The translations under genes were made by a program, and so were the position numbers. Shown here piece after piece: positions 29,863 to 37,633 of a stretch of DNA of 64,000 nt. Numbering within the stretch: the stretch's first letter is position 1; the number at the start of each line of letters is the position of its first letter. Source of the stretch: JAWWPG01 sp038254365 (lineage in GTDB: Bacteria; Actinomycetota; Actinomycetes; Propionibacteriales; Nocardioidaceae); the NCBI GenBank assembly GCA_038254365.1, contig JBBSGI010000008.1:1-64000 (forward strand), written 5' to 3'. The notes under the pieces are model-generated. The model was given only the letters and a program-made list of their open reading frames with translations. It did not search any database and had not been told where the DNA came from.

Positions 29863-30691
29863 GCGGACCCCGGGGGTGCCCCCGGGCCCGGTGCAGGTGG
29901 AGGGTCAGGTCGTCTCGGTCAAGAGGGTCGGTGGCTACGTCCATCTCACTCTGATCGCCGACGAGGTCGCGGAACGCGCCCGGCCCGGGACCTTCGTGGC
30001 ACTCCGCATTGGAGGCGAGTCGTCGGCCAGGCTGCTCAGAAGGGCGTTCTGGGTGCACCGGGCGCGCCCGTCCGGCGTGTACGGCGGCACCGTCGAGGTG
30101 GTCTTCACCGAACGGGGACCCGCCACCCGGTGGCTTGGCGCTCTGCGGGCCCACGACCGGGTGGACGTAGTCGGTCCGGTCGGGCGGCCGTTCGCGCTGC
30201 CCCAGGAGCCGGTCTCCTGCGCGGTCGTCGGCGAGGGCCACGGGGCGGCTCCGTTGTTCCTGCTGGGGGAGCGGTTGCGCGAGCGCGCCTGCGCGGTGCA
30301 CATGGTGCTCGGGGCGGCCGACGAGCGTCGGCTGTTCGGCGCGTTGGAGGCCAGACGGGCGGCCCAGTCGGTGACTGTGACGACGGCCGACGGCTCCGTC
30401 GGCATCAAGGGCGCCGTCGCCGGAGCGCTGCCGGCGCTGCTGGATCGGCACCGGATCGACGTCGTGTACGCCTGCGGGCCGCTCGGCATGCTGGCGGAGG
30501 TGTCTGCGCTGGCCCGGGGCACCGGCGCCTGGTGCCAGGTGGCGATGGAGGCTTCGATGGCCTGCGCCACCGGTCTCTGCCTGTCCTGCGTCGTCCCCGT
30601 CCGGGGCAAGGACAACGTGACCCGGCCGGCCCGCTGCTGCGTCGACGGTCCGGTCTTCGGTGGCGACCGGGTGGACTGGGGGCTGGTGTGA
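29855..30691 (+). CDS. Dihydroorotate dehydrogenase electron-transfer subunit-like protein (PyrK family)
   Basis: Encodes 278 residues. A ferredoxin-reductase-like FAD/NAD fold ends in the PyrK [2Fe-2S] motif C-x4-C-x2-C...C (CATGLCLSC ... CCVDGPVF), all four Cys retained. The FAD loop that is RRPISI in classical PyrK reads RRAFWV here, and the NAD glycine loop is GEGHG instead of GGGIG. The cluster is probably kept, but NAD+ coupling is questionable. It lies between the class 2 pyrD and a class 1B-like homologue, overlapping both (8 and 4 bases). Confidence 0.85.
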   Translation: MAERTPGVPPGPVQVEGQVVSVKRVGGYVHLTLIADEVAERARPGTFVALRIGGESSARLLRRAFWVHRARPSGVYGGTVEVVFTERGPATRWLGALRAHDRVDVVGPVGRPFALPQEPVSCAVVGEGHGAAPLFLLGERLRERACAVHMVLGAADERRLFGALEARRAAQSVTVTTADGSVGIKGAVAGALPALLDRHRIDVVYACGPLGMLAEVSALARGTGAWCQVAMEASMACATGLCLSCVVPVRGKDNVTRPARCCVDGPVFGGDRVDWGLV

Positions 30692-31617
30692 CCGCGATGC
30701 CGGTCGACCTGACCACGATGCTGGCCGGCGTCCTGCTCAGCAGCCCGGTGATGGTCGCCAGCGGCTGCGGAGGCGCCGGTCGTGAGCTGAGCCGCTTCTG
30801 CGATCTGCGTGAGCTCGGTGCATTCGTCACACCCTCGGTGACCCGCGACGGCAGTCCGGGTGCGCCGCTGCCTCGTACCGTCGAGGTGCCTTCCGGCCTG
30901 CTCAGCGCTGTCGGCCTGCCGGGGAACGGGATCGATGCGTTCCTCGCGACCGATCTGCCCTGGCTGATCCGGCACGACGTGAGACCGATCGTCTCGGTCG
31001 CCGGCGCGACGCTCGGGGAGTACGCCGAGCTGGCCCGCCGCGTCGGCAACACGCCAGGCATTGCGGGCGTCGAGGTCAACCTCGCCCAAGGCTTGGCGCG
31101 CGACCCCGTCCAGGCCTCCCGGGCGGTGGCCGTGATGCGGCGTGACACCGCCGCAGGCGTGCCGGTCTTCGCGAAGCTCTGGCCGGGGGTGGCGCCGGTT
31201 GCGGACCTGGCGGCGGCGGTGATGCAGGCCGGCGCCGACGCCGTGGTGCTGCCCGGGGCCGTCCCCGGGCTCGCCCTGGACCGACAGACCCTGCGGCCAC
31301 GACTAGGCGCCGGGGTGGGGGAGCTCAGCGGCCCAGCGGTCCGCGCGGCCGGGCTGCTCGCGGTGTGGGAGGTCCGGCGGGCTCTCCCGGACGCCTGCGT
31401 GGTCGGGGTCGGAGGGATCGCCAGCGGCGCAGACGCCCTCGACTACCTCGCGGCCGGCGCTGACGCCGTACAGGTCGGCACCGCGGTGCTCGCCGACCCG
31501 TCCGCCCCGGCCCGGGTAGTCGAAGAGCTGCGACGGTGCCTGGCCGAGCATGGTTACGAGAGCCCCCGACTGGCCCGGGGCGTCGCCCAGGCCCGGGCGC
31601 CAGCCGGAGAGGAGTAG
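30688..31617 (+). CDS. Class 1B dihydroorotate dehydrogenase-like protein lacking catalytic residues
   Basis: Encodes 309 residues from GTG 30688 (ATG 30697 also possible). The fold matches PyrDB: PVMVASGCGGAGRE, the FMN-phosphate region VVGVGGIASGADALDYL and QVGTAVLADP. Key sites differ. The substrate Lys motif KATT is TPSVT; LNAIGLQN is LSAVGLPGN; the catalytic Cys loop (NISCPN plus about eight residues) is replaced by NLAQG (131-135); INT is LPG. The flanking barrel is well conserved. It is probably a non-catalytic or repurposed paralogue working with the PyrK next to it. It ends 3 bases before pyrF. Confidence 0.85.
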   Translation: MTAMPVDLTTMLAGVLLSSPVMVASGCGGAGRELSRFCDLRELGAFVTPSVTRDGSPGAPLPRTVEVPSGLLSAVGLPGNGIDAFLATDLPWLIRHDVRPIVSVAGATLGEYAELARRVGNTPGIAGVEVNLAQGLARDPVQASRAVAVMRRDTAAGVPVFAKLWPGVAPVADLAAAVMQAGADAVVLPGAVPGLALDRQTLRPRLGAGVGELSGPAVRAAGLLAVWEVRRALPDACVVGVGGIASGADALDYLAAGADAVQVGTAVLADPSAPARVVEELRRCLAEHGYESPRLARGVAQARAPAGEE

Positions 31618-31620
31618 CGG

Positions 31621-32442
31621 GTGGAGCCATTCGGAGCCAGGTTGCACGCCGCGATGCAGGCCCGCGGCGCACTGTGCGTGGGGATCGACCCGCACGCCAG
31701 TCTGCTCGACGCCTGGGGGCTGGCTGACGGCCCGGCGGGTCTCGAGCGGTTCGCCATGACCTGTGTCGAGGCCTTCGCCGGGCAGGTCGCCGTCCTCAAG
31801 CCCCAGTCCGCGTTCTTCGAACGCATGGGGTCGGCGGGCATCGGCGTCCTCGAGCGGTTCGTCGCCGAGGCCCGCGAGGCCGGCGCGCTCGTCCTGCTGG
31901 ACGCCAAACGGGGAGACCTGGGCTCGACCATGCAGGGCTATGCGCAGGCCTACCTGATGGAGTCCTCGGCGCTGGCGGTCGATGCCCTCACGGTGCACCC
32001 CTACCTCGGTTTCGAGTCGCTCCGCCCGGCGCTCGAGGCTGCGCGCGGCAACGGGACCGGACTGTTCGTGCTCTCGCTGACCTCCAACCCCGAGGGCACA
32101 CAGTTCCAAGGGGCTCTTACGGACGACGGGAGCACGGTCGCCGGCGCGGTGCTCGGCGCCGTACGTCGCGAGAACCATGGGGACGTCCCGATGGGGTCCG
32201 TCGGAGTGGTGGTCGGAGCCACCCTGGCGGGCTCGGACGAGGACCTGGACGTCAACGGACCGGTGCTCGCTCCCGGGTACGGCGTGCAGGGTGGTTCGGT
32301 GCAGAACCTGCGACGGCTGTTCGGCGACGCGTTCGAGCGGGTGCTCCCGTCCAGCTCCCGGGGGGTGCTGCAGGCCGGCCCATCGGTGCAGCGACTGCGA
32401 GACGCAGCGGCCCGGTGCCTCGACGAGCTCAGCGCGGGCTGA
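31621..32442 (+). CDS. pyrF: Orotidine-5'-phosphate decarboxylase, type 2
   Basis: Encodes 273 residues from a GTG start. It converts OMP to UMP, the last step of this operon. CVGIDPHASLLDAWGL, the active-site DAKRGDLGSTMQGYAQAYL (Asp-x-Lys...Asp) and LAPGYGVQGG identify the type 2 (PyrF2) family typical of actinobacteria. The stop lies one base from the 3' end of the convergent CPBP gene, leaving no room for a conventional terminator between them. Confidence 0.97.
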   Translation: MEPFGARLHAAMQARGALCVGIDPHASLLDAWGLADGPAGLERFAMTCVEAFAGQVAVLKPQSAFFERMGSAGIGVLERFVAEAREAGALVLLDAKRGDLGSTMQGYAQAYLMESSALAVDALTVHPYLGFESLRPALEAARGNGTGLFVLSLTSNPEGTQFQGALTDDGSTVAGAVLGAVRRENHGDVPMGSVGVVVGATLAGSDEDLDVNGPVLAPGYGVQGGSVQNLRRLFGDAFERVLPSSSRGVLQAGPSVQRLRDAAARCLDELSAG

Positions 32443-32443
32443 G

Positions 32444-33241
32444 TCAGGGCAGGTTGAGGCGGTCCTTGAAAAGGGTGTAACCGACGAAGGCGACCGTGTC
32501 GATGATGCCGTGCGCGACCACCAGAGGCAGCACCGTGCGCCGGCGCTGGAAGTATGTTCCGAAGACCAGACCCATGACGGCGTTGCCGAGGAATCCGCCG
32601 AAGCCCTGGTAGAGGTGGTAGCTGCCGCGCAGGGTGGCGCTCGCGAGCAGGGCCCCGCGGGAGGTGAAGCTGATTTGTTGGAGCCGGGTGATCAGGAAAC
32701 CGACGACGACGATCTCCTCCACTGCAGCGTTCTGGAACGCGGAGAGCACCAGCACGGGCAGGCTCCACCAGTGGTCGTTGAGCGCGGCCGGCACCACGGT
32801 GGCGTTGATGTTGAGGGCACGGGCGAGAAGGTAGAGCCCGAGGCCCGGGATGCCGATCGCGGCGGCCAGCGCGGCGCCCCACCCGAGGTCGTGCCGGAGC
32901 CCCGACGGACCCCCGCCCAGCCCGATCCGGGTCGCCCCGGTGCGCAACGCCCCGGGAACCCCCTCCGGGGTGCTGCTCAGGAAGTGCAGGGCCAACGCGA
33001 CCGGCACCAGCCCGAAGCCGATCCCCAACAGCTGATAGGTAAGGTCCAGCAGCGAACGGGTTGTGACGCTGCCGATGACCGTCGACGTCTGTTGGCTGAG
33101 CCGACCCGGCGCCGTGAGCTTGGCGACCAGGCTGACCACCGAGTAGACCGCGGATGCGCCCAGCGACAGGGCGAGCACCAGCCAGACCTCGCGGCGCATC
33201 CGCAGCCGCTGGGGCGCGGAGGTCTCCAGGGAGGAAGGCAC
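32444..33241 (-). CDS. CPBP family intramembrane metalloprotease
   Basis: Encodes 265 residues with about seven membrane helices. The CPBP (Abi/CAAX-like) motifs are present: AAVEEIVVVGFL (Glu-Glu), LRGSYHLYQG (conserved Arg and His) and VVAHGIIDT (His). These residues form the presumed metal site of the Rce1-type protease fold. A short cytoplasmic N terminus (MPSSLETSAPQRLRMRRE) precedes helix 1. It is convergent with pyrF. The substrate is unknown. Confidence 0.9.
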   Translation of the reverse strand: MPSSLETSAPQRLRMRREVWLVLALSLGASAVYSVVSLVAKLTAPGRLSQQTSTVIGSVTTRSLLDLTYQLLGIGFGLVPVALALHFLSSTPEGVPGALRTGATRIGLGGGPSGLRHDLGWGAALAAAIGIPGLGLYLLARALNINATVVPAALNDHWWSLPVLVLSAFQNAAVEEIVVVGFLITRLQQISFTSRGALLASATLRGSYHLYQGFGGFLGNAVMGLVFGTYFQRRRTVLPLVVAHGIIDTVAFVGYTLFKDRLNLP

Positions 33242-33284
33242 GAGTGCCAGTCTGCCTGCTCACGCCCCGTCTACGATCGAGGGC

Positions 33285-33764
33285 ATGACGCAGCCGCCGT
33301 ACGACGAACGGCCGCAGCCGGCGGAGACACCGTCCCCATATCCACAGCAGGCCCTGCTGCCTCAGCAGGTTCAGCCGCGGCGGAGCCGGCTGCCGCGGGT
33401 GTTGATGGCCCTCGCCGTCGTGGCTGCGGTGGTCGTCGGCCTGGTGATTTGGCGCGTCGTCCACGACCACGGGGAACGCAACCGCGACGCGTACTGCGCG
33501 ACGCTGAGCAGATTGACCGGCGGAGGCAGCCTGCTGGAGACCGCGCAGCGCCTCGGGCCGGGCGCTCTGGCCGCCCTGCAACGGCTCCGGACACTCGCCC
33601 CGGACTCGGTGCGAGGCGAGTGGGACGACCTGGCGGCCCTGATGCAGAGCGCGCCGACGTCGCAGCTCGACCTCGGCTCGGCGGCCCGCGCGCTCACCGA
33701 CGTCCGGGCGATCATCAGCGACGCCAACTCCAGCTGCGGGATGAGCATCCAGATTCCTGGCTGA
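33285..33764 (+). CDS. Hypothetical single-pass membrane protein
   Basis: Encodes 159 residues. A proline/glutamine-rich cytoplasmic N terminus (MTQPPYDERPQPAETPSPYP) and a basic patch precede one membrane helix (about residues 39-57, VLMALAVVAAVVVGLVIW). An external domain of about 100 helical residues with two Cys (AYCATLSRL and SSCGMSI) may be disulfide-linked. The layout resembles many small actinobacterial exported proteins. No family recognised. It is divergent from the CPBP gene. Confidence 0.8.
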   Translation: MTQPPYDERPQPAETPSPYPQQALLPQQVQPRRSRLPRVLMALAVVAAVVVGLVIWRVVHDHGERNRDAYCATLSRLTGGGSLLETAQRLGPGALAALQRLRTLAPDSVRGEWDDLAALMQSAPTSQLDLGSAARALTDVRAIISDANSSCGMSIQIPG

Positions 33765-33777
33765 CCGTTGCGAAACC

Positions 33778-33806
33778 TGACGACCGAACCGGTGAAGGGC
33801 TACTGT
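33778..33806 (+). promoter_or_regulatory. Candidate housekeeping promoter for mihF-gmk-rpoZ
   Basis: TGACGA (33778-33783) and TACTGT (33801-33806) are separated by 17 bases, an acceptable actinobacterial sigma-70-type pair. It lies about 40 bases before the mihF GTG, with GAGGTGA as ribosome-binding site. Pattern-based only. Confidence 0.4.
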
Positions 33807-33844
33807 GAGAAAAGGTCGGGCTAGTGAACAGCTGAGGTGAAGTC

Positions 33845-34165
33845 GTGGGAGTGCCGGAGCTGACAGCAGAGCAACGTCGAGCCGCCCTCGAAAAGGCGGC
33901 GCAGGTCCGCCGGGAGCGGGCGGCGGTCAAGAACAGGTTGAAGAACTCGGGGGCATCCCTCAGCGAGACCCTCAAGGCGGCCTCTACGAACGAGGCCATC
34001 GGCAAGATGAAGGTCGTCGACCTGCTGCAGGCGATGCCGGGTCTGGGGAAGGTGCGCGCCCGGAACCTGATGGAGCGCATCGGAATCTCCCAGTCGCGCC
34101 GGGTGCGCGGGCTTGGCGCAAACCAGGTTGCCGCGCTCGAGCGCGAGTTTGAGCACCGCGGCTGA
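33845..34165 (+). CDS. mihF: Actinobacterial integration host factor (mIHF)
   Basis: Encodes 106 residues from a GTG start. This nucleoid-associated protein bends DNA and is specific to actinobacteria. MGVPELTAEQRRAALEKAAQ, VVDLLQAMPGLGKVRARNLM (helix-turn-helix-like DNA-binding part) and GLGANQVAALEREF match the family. The usual neighbour gmk follows, overlapping its 3' end. Confidence 0.96.
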   Translation: MGVPELTAEQRRAALEKAAQVRRERAAVKNRLKNSGASLSETLKAASTNEAIGKMKVVDLLQAMPGLGKVRARNLMERIGISQSRRVRGLGANQVAALEREFEHRG

Positions 34166-34757
34166 CCCAGCGGGCGGTCGCCGAGCGAGGCTGACGGTCC
34201 TCGCCGGGCCTACCGCGGTCGGCAAGGGGACGCTCTCGGCCTACCTGCGCGAGCACCATCGCCAGATCTGGATCTCGGTCTCGATGACCACCCGCGCTGC
34301 ACGACCGGGGGAGGTCGACGGCGTCCACTACCACTTCGTCGACGACGAGACGTTCGACGCGGCCACCCGCGACGGAAGTCTCCTGGAGTGGGCCGTCGTG
34401 CACAGCGGCGCTCGGTACGGCACCCCGTCCGCCCCAGTCGAGGAGGCGCTGGCCCAAGGTCGAACTGCCCTCCTGGAGATCGACCTGCAGGGAGCGCGAC
34501 AGGTGCGGCAGAAGATGCCCGAAGCCCTGCTGGTCTTCCTGGCACCCCCCTCGTGGGAGGAGCTGGAGCGTCGCCTGGTGGGTCGCGGCACCGAAACCCT
34601 CCACGAGCGCCGCCGGCGGCTGGACACCGCACGCCTCGAGCTGGCCGCCGAACGGGAGTTCGACGCGACCGTCGTGAACGTTGACGTTCATCGAGCGGCG
34701 GAAGACTTGGTAACCTTGATGCAGTCCATGGACTCGGCCCGTGATCCGGCGCCGTGA
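34149..34757 (+). CDS. gmk: Guanylate kinase
   Basis: Encodes 202 residues from TTG 34149 (TTG 34113 or 34128 would be longer). It phosphorylates GMP to GDP. The P-loop GPTAVGKGTL, ISVSMTTRAARPGEVDGVHY and LLEIDLQGARQVRQKMPEA are diagnostic. The start overlaps mihF, suggesting coupled translation. rpoZ follows 31 bases later. Confidence 0.95.
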   Translation: MSTAADPAGGRRARLTVLAGPTAVGKGTLSAYLREHHRQIWISVSMTTRAARPGEVDGVHYHFVDDETFDAATRDGSLLEWAVVHSGARYGTPSAPVEEALAQGRTALLEIDLQGARQVRQKMPEALLVFLAPPSWEELERRLVGRGTETLHERRRRLDTARLELAAEREFDATVVNVDVHRAAEDLVTLMQSMDSARDPAP

Positions 34758-34788
34758 TCTGCCCCCAACCTGTGAATGAGGCTCCTGC

Positions 34789-35061
34789 GTGTCCGGCACC
34801 CTGCCCGTAGCCGAGGGGATCACAAACCCTCCGATCGACGAACTGCTGACCAAGACCGACTCCAAGTACAAGCTCGTGCTGTACTCCGCCAAGCGGGCCC
34901 GCCAGATCAACGCGTACTACTCCCAGCTGGGTGAGGGTCTGCTCGAGTACGTCGGGCCGCTGGTCGAGACCCATGTGCAGGAGAAGCCATTGTCGATCGC
35001 CCTCCGGGAGATCAACAAGGACCTGCTCACCTGCGAGGACATCGAGCCCGAGGAAGCCTGA
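34789..35061 (+). CDS. rpoZ: DNA-directed RNA polymerase omega subunit
   Basis: Encodes 90 residues from a GTG start. GITNPPIDELLTKTDSKYKL and YSAKRARQINAYYSQLGEGL are typical of actinobacterial omega. It supports beta-prime folding. coaBC follows 11 bases downstream. Confidence 0.96.
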   Translation: MSGTLPVAEGITNPPIDELLTKTDSKYKLVLYSAKRARQINAYYSQLGEGLLEYVGPLVETHVQEKPLSIALREINKDLLTCEDIEPEEA

Positions 35062-35072
35062 TTCCGCCCCGG

Positions 35073-36281
35073 GTGCTGCTCGGCGTGGGTGGCGGCATCG
35101 CCGCCTACAAGGCGTGTGAGCTGGTGCGCCTGCTCACCGAGTCCGGCCACGACGTGACGGTCGTGCCGACCACGAACGCCCTCAAGTTCGTCGGCGCCGC
35201 CACCTGGGAGGCGCTCTCGGGTAACCCCGTCAGCGCCGATGTCTTCGAACGGGTCGACGAGGTGCGCCACGTCCGGCTGGGGCGCGACGCCGACCTCGTG
35301 GTGGTGGTCCCCGCGACGGCCGACCTGCTGGCCAAGGCGGCCCACGGCCGCGCCGACGACCTGTTGACGTGCGCGCTGCTCACCGCCCGCTGCCCGGTCG
35401 TCTTCGCTCCGGCAATGCACACCGAGATGTGGCTCCACCCCGCGACCTCCGCCAACGTGGCAACGCTGCGGGAGCGCGGCGCGGTCGTGATCGAGCCGGC
35501 CACCGGTCGTCTCACCGGCGCCGACAGCGGCCCTGGTCGGCTGCCCGATCCCGATGCGATCTTCGCGCTCGCCTCCTCGGTCCTGCAGCGCGGCGCCCTC
35601 GAGCTCGACCTCGCGGGGCGGCACGTCGTCGTGACGGCTGGCGGCACCCGGGAGTACCTCGACCCGGTGCGGTTCCTCGGCAACCGGTCGTCGGGCAAAC
35701 AGGGCTACGCGCTGGCGCTCAGCGCGGCCGCTCGCGGCGCGGAGGTCACGGTGGTCTCGGCCAACGTGGAGCTGCCCGACCCGGCCGGCGTGACGCTCGT
35801 GCGCGTGGTGTCGACCGACGAGCTGCACGACGCCGTCCTCGCCGCGGCGGCCACCGCCGACGCCGTGGTGATGGCTGCCGCCCCCGCGGACTTCCGGCCG
35901 GTCACCCCCGTCGGGCACAAGATCAAGAAGCGCCCCGACGGGGAGGCGCCGAGCGTCGACCTGGTGGAGAACCCCGACATCCTGACCGCGCTGGTCGCGA
36001 AGCGACGCGGGCCGGAGCAGCTGCTGGTCGGCTTCGCGGCCGAGACCGGCGACGAGGCCGGCTCCGTCCTCGACCATGCCCGGGCCAAGCTGGCCCGCAA
36101 GGGCTGCGACCTGCTGGTCGCCAACGACGTGGGCGCTGGTGGCGTCTTCGGCTCGGACCTGACGGCAGCGGTCATCATGTCCCCCGACCAGCCCGATGTC
36201 GTCGTACCCGTCGGCTCGAAGCTCGCGTTGGGCGAGGCGGTCTGGGACCAGGTCGTCGCTCGCTGGGCCGTGTTGCGATGA
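35073..36281 (+). CDS. coaBC: Bifunctional phosphopantothenoylcysteine decarboxylase / phosphopantothenate--cysteine ligase
   Basis: Encodes 402 residues from GTG 35073; family proteins usually have three or four residues before VLLGVGGGIAAYKA, so an unusual upstream start cannot be excluded. The CoaC flavoprotein half has VPATADLLAKAAHG and APAMHTEMW; the decarboxylase loop reads GRLTGADSGPGRLPDP, as in other actinobacteria. The CoaB half starts HVVVTAGGTREYLDPVR and has NRSSGKQGYALA and FAAETGDE. It acts in coenzyme A synthesis. Confidence 0.95.
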   Translation: MLLGVGGGIAAYKACELVRLLTESGHDVTVVPTTNALKFVGAATWEALSGNPVSADVFERVDEVRHVRLGRDADLVVVVPATADLLAKAAHGRADDLLTCALLTARCPVVFAPAMHTEMWLHPATSANVATLRERGAVVIEPATGRLTGADSGPGRLPDPDAIFALASSVLQRGALELDLAGRHVVVTAGGTREYLDPVRFLGNRSSGKQGYALALSAAARGAEVTVVSANVELPDPAGVTLVRVVSTDELHDAVLAAAATADAVVMAAAPADFRPVTPVGHKIKKRPDGEAPSVDLVENPDILTALVAKRRGPEQLLVGFAAETGDEAGSVLDHARAKLARKGCDLLVANDVGAGGVFGSDLTAAVIMSPDQPDVVVPVGSKLALGEAVWDQVVARWAVLR

Positions 36282-36369
36282 GGAGTCCAGGCCCGCCGGC
36301 GCCGTGCCGGCCGCTACTCTTGGTGCAGCCAGCGGGCGCCCGCCGGCTCGCCCCTCCGAGGAGAGTGTC

Positions 36370-37566
36370 GTGACAGGTCGACTTTTCACGTCGGAGTCCG
36401 TGACCGAGGGCCACCCCGACAAGATCGCGGACCAGATCAGCGACACAGTGCTCGACGCCCTGCTGACGGAGGACCCCAACAGCCGGGTCGCCGTGGAGAC
36501 GCTCGTCACGACCGGACTCGTCGTCATCGCCGGAGAGGTGACGACCAAGGCCTACGTCCCGGTGGCCGAGCTCGTCCGCCAGCGGATCGTGGCCATCGGC
36601 TACGACTCGTCGACCAAGGGCTTCGACGGCAACTCCTGCGGCGTCCAGGTCTGCATCGGAACGCAGTCGCCCGACATCGCACTCGGGGTCGACGAGGCGT
36701 GGGAGGAGCGCTCCGGCGGCTCGGACGACCCGCTCGACCGGCAGGGCGCGGGCGACCAGGGACTGATGTTCGGCTACGCGTGCGATGACACGCCCGAGCT
36801 GATGCCGCTGCCGATCACCATCGCCCAGCGACTGGCCGAACGGCTGTCCGAGGTGCGCAAGGACGGCACGATGGCCTACCTGCGCCCAGACGGCAAGACC
36901 CAGGTCACCATCGAGTACGACGACGCCGGCCGGCCGGTTCGCGTCGACACGGTCGTGGTGTCGAGCCAGCACGCTCGAGACATCGACCTCGAGGCGATGC
37001 TCACGCCCGACGTCAAGAAGCACGTGGTCGACGAGGTGCTGAGTTCGTTTGACATCGACTCCAGCGACTACCGGCTGCTGGTCAACCCGACGGGCCGGTT
37101 CGAGGTCGGCGGCCCGATGGGCGACGCCGGGCTGACCGGCCGCAAGATCATCATCGACACCTACGGCGGCATGGCCCGCCACGGCGGCGGTGCCTTCAGT
37201 GGCAAGGACCCTTCCAAGGTGGACCGCTCCGCCGCCTACGCGATGCGCTGGGTGGCGAAGAACGTCGTCGCCGCGGGCTTGGCCCGTCGTTGCGAGGTAC
37301 AGGTCGCCTACGCGATCGGCAAGGCACACCCGGTCGGCTTCTACATCGACTGCTTCGACACCGAGACGGTCCCCGTCGAGAGCATCCGGATCGCGGTGCT
37401 CGAGGTCTTCGACCTCCGCCCGGCGGCGATCATCGCCGACCTGGACCTGCTCCGGCCGATCTACGCGCTTACCGCCGCCTACGGTCACTTCGGGCGGGAG
37501 CTGCCGGAGTTCACCTGGGAGCGCACCGACCGGGTCGCCGAGCTGAAGGCGGCGCTCTCCCCCTAA
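36370..37566 (+). CDS. metK: S-adenosylmethionine synthetase
   Basis: Encodes 398 residues from GTG 36370 with GAGGAGAG upstream. It makes SAM from methionine and ATP. FTSESVTEGHPDKIADQISD, GAGDQGLMFGYACD, GRFEVGGPMGDAGLTGRK and GGGAFSGKDPSKVDRS are the standard motifs. The open frame begins earlier (36196), inside coaBC. The 88-base leader shows no SAM-riboswitch pattern that I can recognise. Confidence 0.98.
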   Translation: MTGRLFTSESVTEGHPDKIADQISDTVLDALLTEDPNSRVAVETLVTTGLVVIAGEVTTKAYVPVAELVRQRIVAIGYDSSTKGFDGNSCGVQVCIGTQSPDIALGVDEAWEERSGGSDDPLDRQGAGDQGLMFGYACDDTPELMPLPITIAQRLAERLSEVRKDGTMAYLRPDGKTQVTIEYDDAGRPVRVDTVVVSSQHARDIDLEAMLTPDVKKHVVDEVLSSFDIDSSDYRLLVNPTGRFEVGGPMGDAGLTGRKIIIDTYGGMARHGGGAFSGKDPSKVDRSAAYAMRWVAKNVVAAGLARRCEVQVAYAIGKAHPVGFYIDCFDTETVPVESIRIAVLEVFDLRPAAIIADLDLLRPIYALTAAYGHFGRELPEFTWERTDRVAELKAALSP

Positions 37567-37633
37567 CGCAATTGGCGGTGAGGTTTGTCCACAGCCGGCA
37601 GCTGACGGGCGACGTAGCGTCGGAGGGGACTGG

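Noticed and set aside
32177..33808. Long rightward frame over pyrF end and the CPBP gene
   Set aside because: It runs antisense through the CPBP motifs and is low-complexity; the CPBP reading on the minus strand has clear EE and His motifs.
36282..36369. SAM riboswitch before metK
   Set aside because: The 88-base leader has no SAM-I, SAM-II or SAM-IV core pattern that I can recognise; only a ribosome site and GC-rich sequence.
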